Shown: one piece after another, positions 8,228 through 15,708 of the stretch
Layout of the letters: every line of letters starts with the position of its first letter
Position numbering within the stretch: the stretch's first letter is position 1
NCBI GenBank assembly: GCA_964555235.1
Contig: CAZKRU010000088.1
Location: 1 to 16,423, forward strand
Length of the DNA stretch: 16,423 nt
Direction of reading: 5' to 3'
DNA from: CAZKRU01 sp964555235
GTDB taxonomy: Bacteria; Verrucomicrobiota; Verrucomicrobiia; Methylacidiphilales; CAMAQI01
The notes under the pieces: model-generated
Told to the model about the DNA's origin: nothing
The model's input: the letters and a program-made list of their open reading frames with translations, nothing else
Databases searched by the model: none
Position numbers and translations under genes: made by a program

Positions 8228-8255
8228 TTGCAGAGTAAACGATACATATTATATT
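8228..8255 (+). promoter_or_regulatory. Possible sigma-70-like promoter of the oxidoreductase gene
   Basis: TTGCAG (8228-8233) and TATATT (8250-8255) are separated by 16 bases and lie directly before the ATG at 8265. A start site about seven bases after the -10 would leave a leader of only a few bases, fitting the absence of a Shine-Dalgarno sequence. The hexamers are common in AT-rich DNA, so this is tentative. Confidence 0.3.
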
Positions 8256-8264
8256 GAATGACAA

Positions 8265-9851
8265 ATGAAAAATCGCCCCCGCTATCTGAATCCCGCCACT
8301 CATGACGAACGCGATCTCACCGCCGATCTCTGCGTATACGGAGGAGTTTCCGGCGGAGTGATCGCCGCGATCGCAGCCGCACGACGAGGATTGAACGTGA
8401 TACTCTTGGAACCCAGCTTGCACCTCGGCGGACTAACTGCGGGCGGACTAGGAATGACGGATGTCGGCAACAAACACGTCATCGGCGGGTTAGCGAGAGA
8501 ATTTTACAGACGCCTCGGCCGCCATTATGGAGTGACAGAGGAATGGCGGTTTGAACCGCATGTTGCGGAGGAAGTCCTGGAAGCGTGGCTGGCAGAAACC
8601 AATATCCAAGTTTTCCGGGGTCAATTTCTGGATAAGGTTTTGATGGAAAGAGGGAAGATTCATTCTCTGAAGACACTCAGCGGACTCACCGTCCGCGCAA
8701 AAATGTTTATGGACGCAACCTACGAGGGCGACTTGATGGCGAAAGCTGGCGTTTCTTACACGGTCGGTCGGGAGGACAACGCAATCTATCATGAGACCAT
8801 TAACGGTGCACAGATCCACAATGGACATCAGTTTGAATTTCCCATCGATCCTTATGTGACGCCTGGCGTTCCCTCCAGTGGGCTTCTCCCGGGCATTGAT
8901 GCAGATGGAGAATTTCACGCTGGGCGAGGGGACCGCCGCGTTCAGGCCTACAATTTCAGGATGTGTCTGACCTGCCAATCCGAACTGCGGATTCCGTTTC
9001 CAAAGCCCGCCGACTACAATCCAATTTGGTATCTTCTGCTAAAACGTTACCTCGCCACAGGGTGGAATGAAGTTTCTAATCGATTCGATCCCGGTATCCA
9101 TGGCGGTAAGACCGATACCAACAACCATGGCGCCGTTTCCACCGATTTTATCGGAATGAACCATAACTATCCCGAAGCTGATTATGAAACCCGCGAAAAG
9201 ATTTTCCAAGCGCACGTCACCTGGCAGCAGGGACTCATGTGGTGCATGGCAAACGATCCTGAAATTCCCGACGCTATCCGCGAACCCATGAGAGAATGGG
9301 GTTTGTGTAAGGATGAATTTCCCGACAGCGGCGGATGGTCACACGCCTTGTATATCCGTGAAAGCCGAAGGATGGTATCCGACTACGTCATGACCGAGGG
9401 CAACTGTCGAGGCGATGTCGTCGCTGAGGATTCGGCAGGGATGGCCGCCTATGGGATGGATTCCCACCACTGCCGTCGCATGGTGATTAATGGCAAGGTA
9501 GTGAACGAGGGTGACGTGCAAATCGGCGGCTTTCTTCCTTATCCGATTTCCTATCGGGCCATCGTGCCACGCGAAAGTGAGTGCCAAAACCTTCTCGTCC
9601 CATTCTGTCTTTCCGCGTCTCACATTGGTTTTGGTTCCATCCGTATGGAACCAGTATTTATGGTGCTCGGTCAATCGGCAGCCGTCGCTGCTGCCATGGC
9701 AATCGAGGAAAGTTGTGCCGTCCAGAAAGTCTCTTATCCCGCTCTCCGGCACGAGCTCCGCAAGGAGGCTCAGATTCTGGACCGGCCGGCCAACGTGGAA
9801 CCCTTTATCATCGGAAAACCCGAGGCAGACTTGATTAAGGAGACCGCATAA
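8265..9851 (+). CDS. FAD-dependent oxidoreductase, PF12831 type (family often labelled xanthan lyase-like)
   Basis: A 528-residue protein without a signal peptide, so cytoplasmic. A dinucleotide-binding fold at residues 22-50 (YGGVSGGVIAAIAAARRG...LLEP, with E49 expected to bind the ribose of FAD) is followed by DATYEGDLMAKAG (150-162). Near the C-terminus comes the family's closing motif (GFGSIRMEPVFMVLGQSAA). These three together are typical of PF12831 flavoproteins that sit beside sulfatases and glycoside hydrolases in PVC and Bacteroidetes genomes. The reaction and substrate of most members are not established; oxidation of a sugar or a related hydroxy compound is inference. No Shine-Dalgarno sequence precedes the ATG. 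The second LacI gene converges on it across 57 bases, so the two are not in one operon. Confidence 0.88.
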   Translation: MKNRPRYLNPATHDERDLTADLCVYGGVSGGVIAAIAAARRGLNVILLEPSLHLGGLTAGGLGMTDVGNKHVIGGLAREFYRRLGRHYGVTEEWRFEPHVAEEVLEAWLAETNIQVFRGQFLDKVLMERGKIHSLKTLSGLTVRAKMFMDATYEGDLMAKAGVSYTVGREDNAIYHETINGAQIHNGHQFEFPIDPYVTPGVPSSGLLPGIDADGEFHAGRGDRRVQAYNFRMCLTCQSELRIPFPKPADYNPIWYLLLKRYLATGWNEVSNRFDPGIHGGKTDTNNHGAVSTDFIGMNHNYPEADYETREKIFQAHVTWQQGLMWCMANDPEIPDAIREPMREWGLCKDEFPDSGGWSHALYIRESRRMVSDYVMTEGNCRGDVVAEDSAGMAAYGMDSHHCRRMVINGKVVNEGDVQIGGFLPYPISYRAIVPRESECQNLLVPFCLSASHIGFGSIRMEPVFMVLGQSAAVAAAMAIEESCAVQKVSYPALRHELRKEAQILDRPANVEPFIIGKPEADLIKETA

Positions 9852-9856
9852 TACTG

Positions 9857-9881
9857 ATTTTGCTCTTCTGAAAAACAAAAT
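9857..9881. terminator. Weak AT-rich hairpin between two convergent genes
   Basis: ATTTTG (9857-9862) can pair with CAAAAT (9876-9881) around a 13-base loop containing a possible inner TTC/GAA pair. It lies in the 57-base space between the stop codons of the oxidoreductase (plus) and the LacI gene (minus), where a bidirectional terminator would be expected. The stem is short and AT-rich. Confidence 0.2.
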
Positions 9882-9908
9882 GAGTATGACAAAAGATTTA
9901 TAACCTTC

Positions 9909-10877
9909 TCACAGGCTCTTTCTTGGAATGAAAGTGGCATTAAATAAACAAGACCTCTTCCGCGTACCGAGAGCCAACTCAACCGCGCGACCGACCATCT
10001 CATCCAAGGGCTGACGATAGGTGCTTAGTGGAGGAGTCGAAAATTGTGCCTGCGGAACATCATCAATACCGATGACTTTTATTTTTTGAGGAACCGAAAG
10101 ATTTGCCTTTTTACATGTATCGAGAGCCAACAACGCAGCATGATCATCCACACCGATAATCGCATCGCATTTTCCTAATAAAAGGTACTGACGGAGCTCT
10201 CCTGTGTCTGGAGGCCAGCCTCCAATGCTATAAATTTGAGATTTGAAATATTTTCGCGCACACTCTGAAAATGCCTTTTTGCGTTTATCGTGATCCGGCT
10301 CGTTCAAACGAGAGCCAAACAGAAGCACGTTGCGACAACCCTTAGCCTTTAATCTTCGTAAAGCATCTTCCATCCAGCTCTTCTGATTCAATTGTACAGA
10401 TTTCCAAGTAGGGCATTCAGGGATGTTTCCCATTAAGCAGACCACTGGCTTTCCTGCTTTTTTCAAAGCGCTAATCAATTCATCGTTGTGCCGAGGGTAG
10501 AGTAAGATCCAAGCATCACAACGGGACCTCTGCAGCGTCCGACGTGCATGCGCGAGTGCCTCAGGTTGCCTTCGATCGATGGGACTAACGAGTAAATCAA
10601 GGTCGTTTTTAACCAGATAACTCGTTAATGCCGCAAGAATCCGTTGAGCAAAAAAAGCATCAACACCTTCCACTTCCAAAGGCCATATTAAACCAAGGAC
10701 ATCATGACGACCAAGCACCAGCGCGCGCCCCGCGGGGCTTGGATAATAACCCAGTTTTTCAGCTAAGGTCAGGATTCGGAATCGTGTTTTTTCCTTAAGT
10801 TTTTCCGGCTCGTGAAATGCGCGCGACACCGTGGCAGTGGAAACACCGGCGCGTTTAGAAAATTCAAGAATGTTCAT
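9909..10877 (-). CDS. LacI-family transcriptional regulator, divergent from the PfkB-HAD cluster
   Basis: About 322 residues. The N-terminal helix-turn-helix is MNILEFSKRAGVSTATVSRA, followed by the linker region GYYPSPAGRALVLGRHDVLGLI and a sugar-binding-type effector domain that continues to the C-terminus (VIGIDDVPQAQFSTPPLSTYRQPLDEMGRA-like end, where VIGIDD and PPLSTYRQP are hallmark LacI segments). I chose the ATG at 10877, preceded by GGTGGTG, rather than the GTG at 10907 that adds ten non-homologous residues. It is transcribed away from the PfkB-HAD gene. The perfect palindrome at 10986-11013 in the shared upstream region is its most likely operator, so it probably controls that cluster and itself. 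Effector unknown. Confidence 0.93.
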   Translation of the reverse strand: MNILEFSKRAGVSTATVSRAFHEPEKLKEKTRFRILTLAEKLGYYPSPAGRALVLGRHDVLGLIWPLEVEGVDAFFAQRILAALTSYLVKNDLDLLVSPIDRRQPEALAHARRTLQRSRCDAWILLYPRHNDELISALKKAGKPVVCLMGNIPECPTWKSVQLNQKSWMEDALRRLKAKGCRNVLLFGSRLNEPDHDKRKKAFSECARKYFKSQIYSIGGWPPDTGELRQYLLLGKCDAIIGVDDHAALLALDTCKKANLSVPQKIKVIGIDDVPQAQFSTPPLSTYRQPLDEMVGRAVELALGTRKRSCLFNATFIPRKSL

Positions 10878-10985
10878 TTCACCACCATCGTCGCCTGATC
10901 GTAGCACATTCCCCTTAAGCAGGAAGAAATTATTAACTCAAATCAGTCATTTGAATTTAGATAATCCAAAAATGCCTTTATCTCC

Positions 10986-11013
10986 ATTAAAATGTAAGGC
11001 CTTACATTTTAAT
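10986..11013. promoter_or_regulatory. Perfect 28-bp palindrome, probable LacI-family operator
   Basis: The left half ATTAAAATGTAAGG (10986-10999) and right half CCTTACATTTTAAT (11000-11013) are exact reverse complements. The core TGTAAGGCCTTACA resembles LacI/CcpA-type operators (TGxAAxCGxTTxCA), with GC in place of the usual CG centre. It lies 49 bases before the PfkB-HAD start and 108 bases before the LacI start. A TTGACT hexamer (11013-11018) that could be the -35 of the plus-strand gene overlaps its right edge, so binding would block that promoter. No T-run or gene end makes a terminator reading attractive. Confidence 0.75.
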
Positions 11014-11062
11014 TGACTTAATACTCATATTGAACTAGCGTCACTAATAACAAAAATGCTTT

Positions 11063-13042
11063 ATGACTCTCCCCACACTTCAACCATTTAATCTTCTCGG
11101 CCGCGAGGGAATCACCGCGACACTTAATGGTCTTTCGAGTGCTTCCATTGCCGTATTGGGGGATTTTTGTTTGGATGTTTACTGGACTATTGATCCTACA
11201 GCTTCGGAAGTTTCCGTGGAAACCGGATTCAAGACAGAACCCGTGCGACTTCAACGTTATACGCCCGGAGGTGCCGGGAATGTCGTCATGAATCTATTAG
11301 CTCTTGGCATCGATCGCATTTATCCAATAGGAGTGTTAGGAAACGATCCTTATGGGAAAGAACTCCGACGGCTCTTAACTCACAAGTCTATTAACCAAGA
11401 GGGACTTATCTCTCAATCAGAGGACTGGGCCACCCACACCTATCTGAAACGCTATTTGGAAAATGACGAACTAAATCGCATTGATTTAGGAAACTACAAT
11501 AAGGCTTCAAAAGCCACGTTGCAGGATTTTTTTTCCCGATTCGAAGAGATTATCACTAAAGTTTCCGTGGTATTAATCAATCATCAAGCGATCGGAAGCA
11601 TTCACGATTCGGAAGCCTTTCGAGGCCGACTCTCGCATTTGATGAACCAAAATCCGCAAGTCCGTTTCATTGTTGATACACGTGGCTATCATGAATCCTA
11701 CCCTCTTGCCGTTCACAAGATGAACGAACGCGAAGTCTTGAAAGCCTGCAATGTACCCGTACAGGCCGAAGATTTCATCTCCCTTGAAGATGTGAGGACC
11801 TACGCAGAAAAATTACATGAGCGATGGAAGGCTCCCTTGATCGTTACACGTGGAGACCGTGGTTGTCTTGTTTTCGGAGAAGGATCTCCTGCGCAAATCT
11901 TCGGCGTACAATTACCAGGAAGAGCGGACCCCGTGGGTGCGGGAGACACCTTTGTCGCGGCACTGGCTGCAATTACCTCCACCGGGACAAACCTAGTCAC
12001 GGCAGCCTTTGTCGCGAATCTTGCGGCTGCAGTCACCGCTCAAAAGCTCTTTCAAACGGGAACCGCCACGCCCATTGAAATTGAGGACCTTGGAGCAAGT
12101 GCAGATTTCACATTTCGACCCGAACTTGCCGAAGCTCCGCGTCGCGCACAGTATCTGGACCAATCTGAGTTTGAAATTGTGGTCGAACCGTTTTCAACAT
12201 TAAACATCCGTCACGCCATCTTTGACCATGATGGCACCATCTCTACCTTGCGTGAAGGCTGGGAACGAATCATGGAGCCGATGATGTTCAAGGCAGTTCT
12301 TGGGGCTTCTGAGGAATCCTTAAATGAAACTTTGTTCCACCGCGTGCAAAATCGGGTGCGGGATTTTATCGAACGGACCACCGGAATCCAGACAATTACC
12401 CAAATGCATGGATTGGTGGATTTAGTTTCAGAATTTGGACTTGTTCCAAAAGATCAAATTCTGTCTCCAACGGAGTACAAGGCAATTTACAACAAAGAAC
12501 TCAAAGCCCTAGTCAATCAACGTCTCGGTAAGCTTGATCACGGAGAGTTGGATATCAATGACTTTACTCTCAAAGGAGCGGTACCGTTTCTGCATGCATT
12601 GCATCAGTCTGGTGTTCGCCTCTATCTTGCCAGCGGAACCGATGAGGATGACGTCAAGCAAGAGGCTTCCCGACTTGGTTATGCACATTTATTTAAGGGC
12701 GGAATTTATGGATCTGTTGGTGAGATCACAAAAGATGCCAAGAAAATTGTCCTTGAACGTATTTTTCATGAAATCGGAGGAGCCTCTGAGCAACTGATTA
12801 CTTTCGGAGATGGCCCCGTGGAAATGAGAGAAACAAACCGCTATGGATCCTATACTGTGGGGATCGCCAGCGACGAAATGCGACGCTTTGGAATCAACCT
12901 TGAAAAACGTGCTCGCCTTATCCGAGCCGGTGCCCATGTGATTATTCCTGATTTTTCTCAATGGGAAAAATTATGGGACTTTTTGCGCTTACCTGAACCG
13001 AAGAGCCGATTATATGCCTTATCCCCAACTGGATCGATTTAA
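11063..13042 (+). CDS. PfkB sugar kinase - HAD phosphatase fusion protein
   Basis: A 659-residue cytoplasmic two-domain protein. Residues about 25-360 are a PfkB/ribokinase-type kinase (VLGDFCLDVYW, PGGAGNVVMNLLALG, THTYLKRYLENDELNRIDLGN, and DPVGAGDTF with catalytic base D295). The PGGAGNV, TYLKRY and NRIDLG segments recall the heptose-7-phosphate kinase half of HldE. Residues about 383-640 are a capped HAD hydrolase: FDHDGT (nucleophile D388, acid/base D390), REGW, a helical cap of about 130 residues, SGT (S524), lysines in KDAKK, and GDGPVE (D583). All catalytic residues for both activities are present. The usual HldE nucleotidyltransferase is absent and the HAD domain occupies its place. 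A kinase and a phosphatase in one chain suggests sequential steps, for example phosphorylating one position and removing phosphate from another, as HldE and GmhB do. This is inference. The next gene overlaps the end by 29 bases, implying coupled translation. Confidence 0.9.
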   Translation: MTLPTLQPFNLLGREGITATLNGLSSASIAVLGDFCLDVYWTIDPTASEVSVETGFKTEPVRLQRYTPGGAGNVVMNLLALGIDRIYPIGVLGNDPYGKELRRLLTHKSINQEGLISQSEDWATHTYLKRYLENDELNRIDLGNYNKASKATLQDFFSRFEEIITKVSVVLINHQAIGSIHDSEAFRGRLSHLMNQNPQVRFIVDTRGYHESYPLAVHKMNEREVLKACNVPVQAEDFISLEDVRTYAEKLHERWKAPLIVTRGDRGCLVFGEGSPAQIFGVQLPGRADPVGAGDTFVAALAAITSTGTNLVTAAFVANLAAAVTAQKLFQTGTATPIEIEDLGASADFTFRPELAEAPRRAQYLDQSEFEIVVEPFSTLNIRHAIFDHDGTISTLREGWERIMEPMMFKAVLGASEESLNETLFHRVQNRVRDFIERTTGIQTITQMHGLVDLVSEFGLVPKDQILSPTEYKAIYNKELKALVNQRLGKLDHGELDINDFTLKGAVPFLHALHQSGVRLYLASGTDEDDVKQEASRLGYAHLFKGGIYGSVGEITKDAKKIVLERIFHEIGGASEQLITFGDGPVEMRETNRYGSYTVGIASDEMRRFGINLEKRARLIRAGAHVIIPDFSQWEKLWDFLRLPEPKSRLYALSPTGSI

Positions 13043-14120
13043 ATTAAAGCTACATCCTCTGGCTAATCGCCACAATCGGGTGGATATTGTACGAGATACT
13101 ATTCCCTTAGAGGCGGAACCAAAATCGCTTTCCTCTGCGGCTTTAAAAACTCTCCGAGAATGCGCCGAAAGAATTCGTTTAGCACGCAATGCCGGTCGTC
13201 CGGTAATCCTCGCCTTCGGTGCCCACACGATTAAAAATGGGCTCGCGAAGATCCTCATTCAACTAATGGAGGAAGGTTGGGTCACACTGCTGGCAACCAA
13301 TGGGGCCGGAATCATACACGATTGGGAATTCGCCTACCAAGGGCTTAGCAGTGAGGATGTTTGTAGCAACGTCGATCAAGGGCAATTTGGCATCTGGCAG
13401 GAAACCGGATTGTATTTAAACCTTGGCCTAGTGGTCGGGGCGTACGAAGGACTAGGATATGGCGAATCCATAGGCAAAATGATTCAACGAGAGGGCCTTG
13501 ATATTCCTGATCCAAGTAATTTATTAAATCTCGCTCAAAAGGAAGCCGATCAGAATCCTGATCGAGCCGCTGCTGCCCTAGACCTTCTAGCGACCATTCG
13601 TTCGATGAATGTAGCGCCGGGATTCCTCAATATTCCTCATCCATTCAAAGCTTTTAGCGCTCAGGCGGCTGCCTATCGATTAAAGATTGCCTTCACCGCA
13701 CATCCCATGATCGGGCACGACATTATCTATAATCATCCGGCAAATCATGGTGCCGCCATTGGCCGAGCGGCATTGCGGGACTTTCTCATCTTCGCTTCAA
13801 AAATCCATCAACTTGAAGGAGGTGTTTATCTTTCGATCGGTTCCGCTGTCATGTCCCCCATGATTTTCGAAAAATCACTTTCCATGGCTCAAAATCTTGA
13901 AATCCAATCGGGCCGAAAAATTAAAAACCATTTTATGACCATCGTTGATCTTGCAGAAAGTACGTGGGATTGGATGCAAAATGGCGAACCTCCAACAGAT
14001 CATCCCGCCTATTATCTGCGATTCTGTAAAACATTCAGTCGCATGGGAGGAATCATGCGATATGCAAGCGCCCATAACGAAGATTTTTTACTCACACTTT
14101 TACGAGAACTACGCAAGTGA
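13014..14120 (+). CDS. Deoxyhypusine-synthase-like protein of unknown function (GAHxIKNG / NGAGxIHD family)
   Basis: 368 residues, no signal peptide. Conserved segments are FGAHTIKNGL (68-77), a glycine-rich NGAGIIHDWEFAYQG (96-110) and GQFGIWQETG, then AHPMIGHDIIYNHPANHGAAIG and GGVYLSIGSAVMSP in the second half. From memory this matches a family in planctomycetes and verrucomicrobia that databases label deoxyhypusine-synthase-like, a Rossmann-type NAD-binding fold. Bacteria of this kind have no eIF5A to modify, and the gene is embedded with a sugar kinase/phosphatase, so a role in sugar or polyol metabolism seems likelier. The histidines of HPMIGHD and NHPANHG are candidates for substrate or metal contacts. 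It starts inside the preceding gene (29-base overlap), so the two are very probably translated together. The start at 13014 is favoured because the N-terminal LxLHPLANRHNRV fits remembered relatives and no other ATG is nearby. Confidence 0.72.
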   Translation: MPYPQLDRFKLKLHPLANRHNRVDIVRDTIPLEAEPKSLSSAALKTLRECAERIRLARNAGRPVILAFGAHTIKNGLAKILIQLMEEGWVTLLATNGAGIIHDWEFAYQGLSSEDVCSNVDQGQFGIWQETGLYLNLGLVVGAYEGLGYGESIGKMIQREGLDIPDPSNLLNLAQKEADQNPDRAAAALDLLATIRSMNVAPGFLNIPHPFKAFSAQAAAYRLKIAFTAHPMIGHDIIYNHPANHGAAIGRAALRDFLIFASKIHQLEGGVYLSIGSAVMSPMIFEKSLSMAQNLEIQSGRKIKNHFMTIVDLAESTWDWMQNGEPPTDHPAYYLRFCKTFSRMGGIMRYASAHNEDFLLTLLRELRK

Positions 14121-14185
14121 ACATCTTCTTGCGCGATGCCCATGATACCTAACAATCAAATGCAGATAAAGGAAATTACTCATGA

Positions 14186-14213
14186 AAAACTTAGACAGGC
14201 CTTAGATTTTAAC
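14186..14213. promoter_or_regulatory. Degenerate second copy of the LacI operator
   Basis: The right half, CCTTAGATTTTAAC (14200-14213), matches the right half of the 10986-11013 palindrome at 12 of 14 positions. The centre GGCC is the same, while the left half is poorly conserved. It lies between the DHS-like gene and the glycoside hydrolase gene, 57 bases before the ATG at 14271. A promoter regulated by the same LacI protein there is plausible, though the half-site match may be partly chance. Confidence 0.4.
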
Positions 14214-14270
14214 TGAATAACACCAACATTGTTCAACCTTATCCTTGCAGATAGCTATCAATATATTCGT

Positions 14271-15677
14271 ATGAAAAAATCACTTTTACTCGCTACTTTT
14301 TCCGTAGCAACTTTCTTCACTGTTCTTCCAGTCTTCGCAAAAGATCCCTTGCCCGATCGAACCATCCCAGCGCCTTTTGGTGTCAATTTAAAGCCACATA
14401 ACTTCAGCCCGACAGTGCTGGACCAGGTGCACGCCAATGGCCTGGACTTTTGCATCGTAAGAAAAGGGTTTTACTGGAAGGATGTCGAAAAGAAAAAAGG
14501 GGTTTACGATTTCTCCGACTACGACGAAACCATGCAGCATGCCAAGAAGCATGGATTGAGAATAGTCGGCGCCCTTTTCGGCAGCAACAGCTTGTATGAG
14601 GATTCAAAAAATGGCGGCATCCGGAGCGAAGAAGCACGGAAGGGCTACGCGAACTTTGCTGCGGCAATGGCCAAGCACTACAAGGATCACGACGTTCTAT
14701 GGGAGATTTGGAACGAACCGAATACGAAAACCTTTTGGAGGAAGGACGGCAAGGGCAATACGCCTGTGTTCGCTGAGGAGTACACCGCACTCGTCAAAGA
14801 AACTGTCCCTGCAATATTGAAGGAGGTTCCGGATGCTTTCGTAATGGCCGGTTCGGTGTCCAACTACTGGGAGCCGAGTTACCAGTGGACCGAAAGTTGT
14901 TTTAAATTGGGCATGCTCAAAACCGGTATTCGGGGATGGTCAGTCCATCCTTACGGGGTGAAAACACCGGAGGAACATGCTGTGGGTCACCAGCGTACAC
15001 GTGAATTACTCGTGAAATATGGAGCTCCTGAAATGGCCATGCTCAATACTGAGCGCGGATTCGCCGTAAAAGAAGGGCCAAACAATGAAGGTTGGTCGGG
15101 TGGTTCCAAGGAACGGGCTCGAGAATTTCAGGCTTGGAATTTTGTACGTCAGTTCCTCATCGACCAATTGCACGACATTCGTGTGGTGATCTGGTATGAG
15201 TGGGATGGAGAAAAATTCGGCTTGTCGGATGACGGCGGCACACGTCCGGTTCACAAGGCCGCGGTAACCATGTTTGCACAGCTTGACGGGTATCAAGTCG
15301 TAAGGCGTCTGGAATCAAACTCCAAATCGGACTACGTAGTACTGTTTGAGAATAAAAAGAGCGGCGTCCGCAAACTCGTGGCGTGGACGGCTCCGCCTAT
15401 GCAGGGCGCGCCAGATGAGGCCAAGGCCCATGTGGCAACTCTGGAGGTCACCGCTCCCGCATCGTTTAATGGTGAGGTGAAGAGCGTGAATTTGAATGGC
15501 GAGCCTGGAACCGCGAAGGCCAGCAATGGTACTATTCAACTCAACCTCGAAGGGGCTCCCCAGTATGTTACCGTCCCGGCCGGTGTGGAGTTGGGAAAAC
15601 TCACTGCAAACATCTCGGACGCACCCACAACAACCAAACCAGTAACTCCAACATCAGGGCTCGATCACCAGGAATAA
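14271..15677 (+). CDS. Secreted glycoside hydrolase, clan GH-A (GH5/GH39-like)
   Basis: 468 residues from ATG 14271, which begins a clean signal peptide (MKKSLLLATFSVATFF...VFA, about 23 residues). A TTG at 14229 would add a non-signal extension and is rejected. The TIM-barrel region shows the GH-A signatures WKDVEKKKGVYDFSDYD, WEIWNEPN (acid/base E149) and MLNTERGF (nucleophile E261), so both catalytic glutamates are present and it should retain its bonds' anomeric configuration. From about residue 360 a C-terminal beta-sandwich follows (YVVLFENKKSGVRKLVAW, LEVTAPASFNGEVKSVNL) and then a Thr/Pro-rich tail. The substrate cannot be told from sequence. No Shine-Dalgarno sequence. It lies 150 bases after the DHS-like gene and 31 bases before the next, so it probably belongs to the same regulon and forms a pair with the small downstream protein. 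Confidence 0.88.
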   Translation: MKKSLLLATFSVATFFTVLPVFAKDPLPDRTIPAPFGVNLKPHNFSPTVLDQVHANGLDFCIVRKGFYWKDVEKKKGVYDFSDYDETMQHAKKHGLRIVGALFGSNSLYEDSKNGGIRSEEARKGYANFAAAMAKHYKDHDVLWEIWNEPNTKTFWRKDGKGNTPVFAEEYTALVKETVPAILKEVPDAFVMAGSVSNYWEPSYQWTESCFKLGMLKTGIRGWSVHPYGVKTPEEHAVGHQRTRELLVKYGAPEMAMLNTERGFAVKEGPNNEGWSGGSKERAREFQAWNFVRQFLIDQLHDIRVVIWYEWDGEKFGLSDDGGTRPVHKAAVTMFAQLDGYQVVRRLESNSKSDYVVLFENKKSGVRKLVAWTAPPMQGAPDEAKAHVATLEVTAPASFNGEVKSVNLNGEPGTAKASNGTIQLNLEGAPQYVTVPAGVELGKLTANISDAPTTTKPVTPTSGLDHQE

Positions 15678-15708
15678 GCACACCTGAAACCAATCAGATA
15701 GAAAACCG

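Larger units (their letters stand above)
7761..8264. other. 504-base gap without a convincing gene
   Basis: It holds a hairpin at 7927-7958 (annotated separately), a 39-codon open frame at 7900-8019 of doubtful reality, a T-run at about 7979-7985, a weak ACCCGC/GCGGGT pairing around 8054-8088, and a possible promoter just before the oxidoreductase gene. I found no tRNA. The TTCGAGCCCC at about 8134 looks like a T-loop, but its flanks do not pair. Confidence 0.6.
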
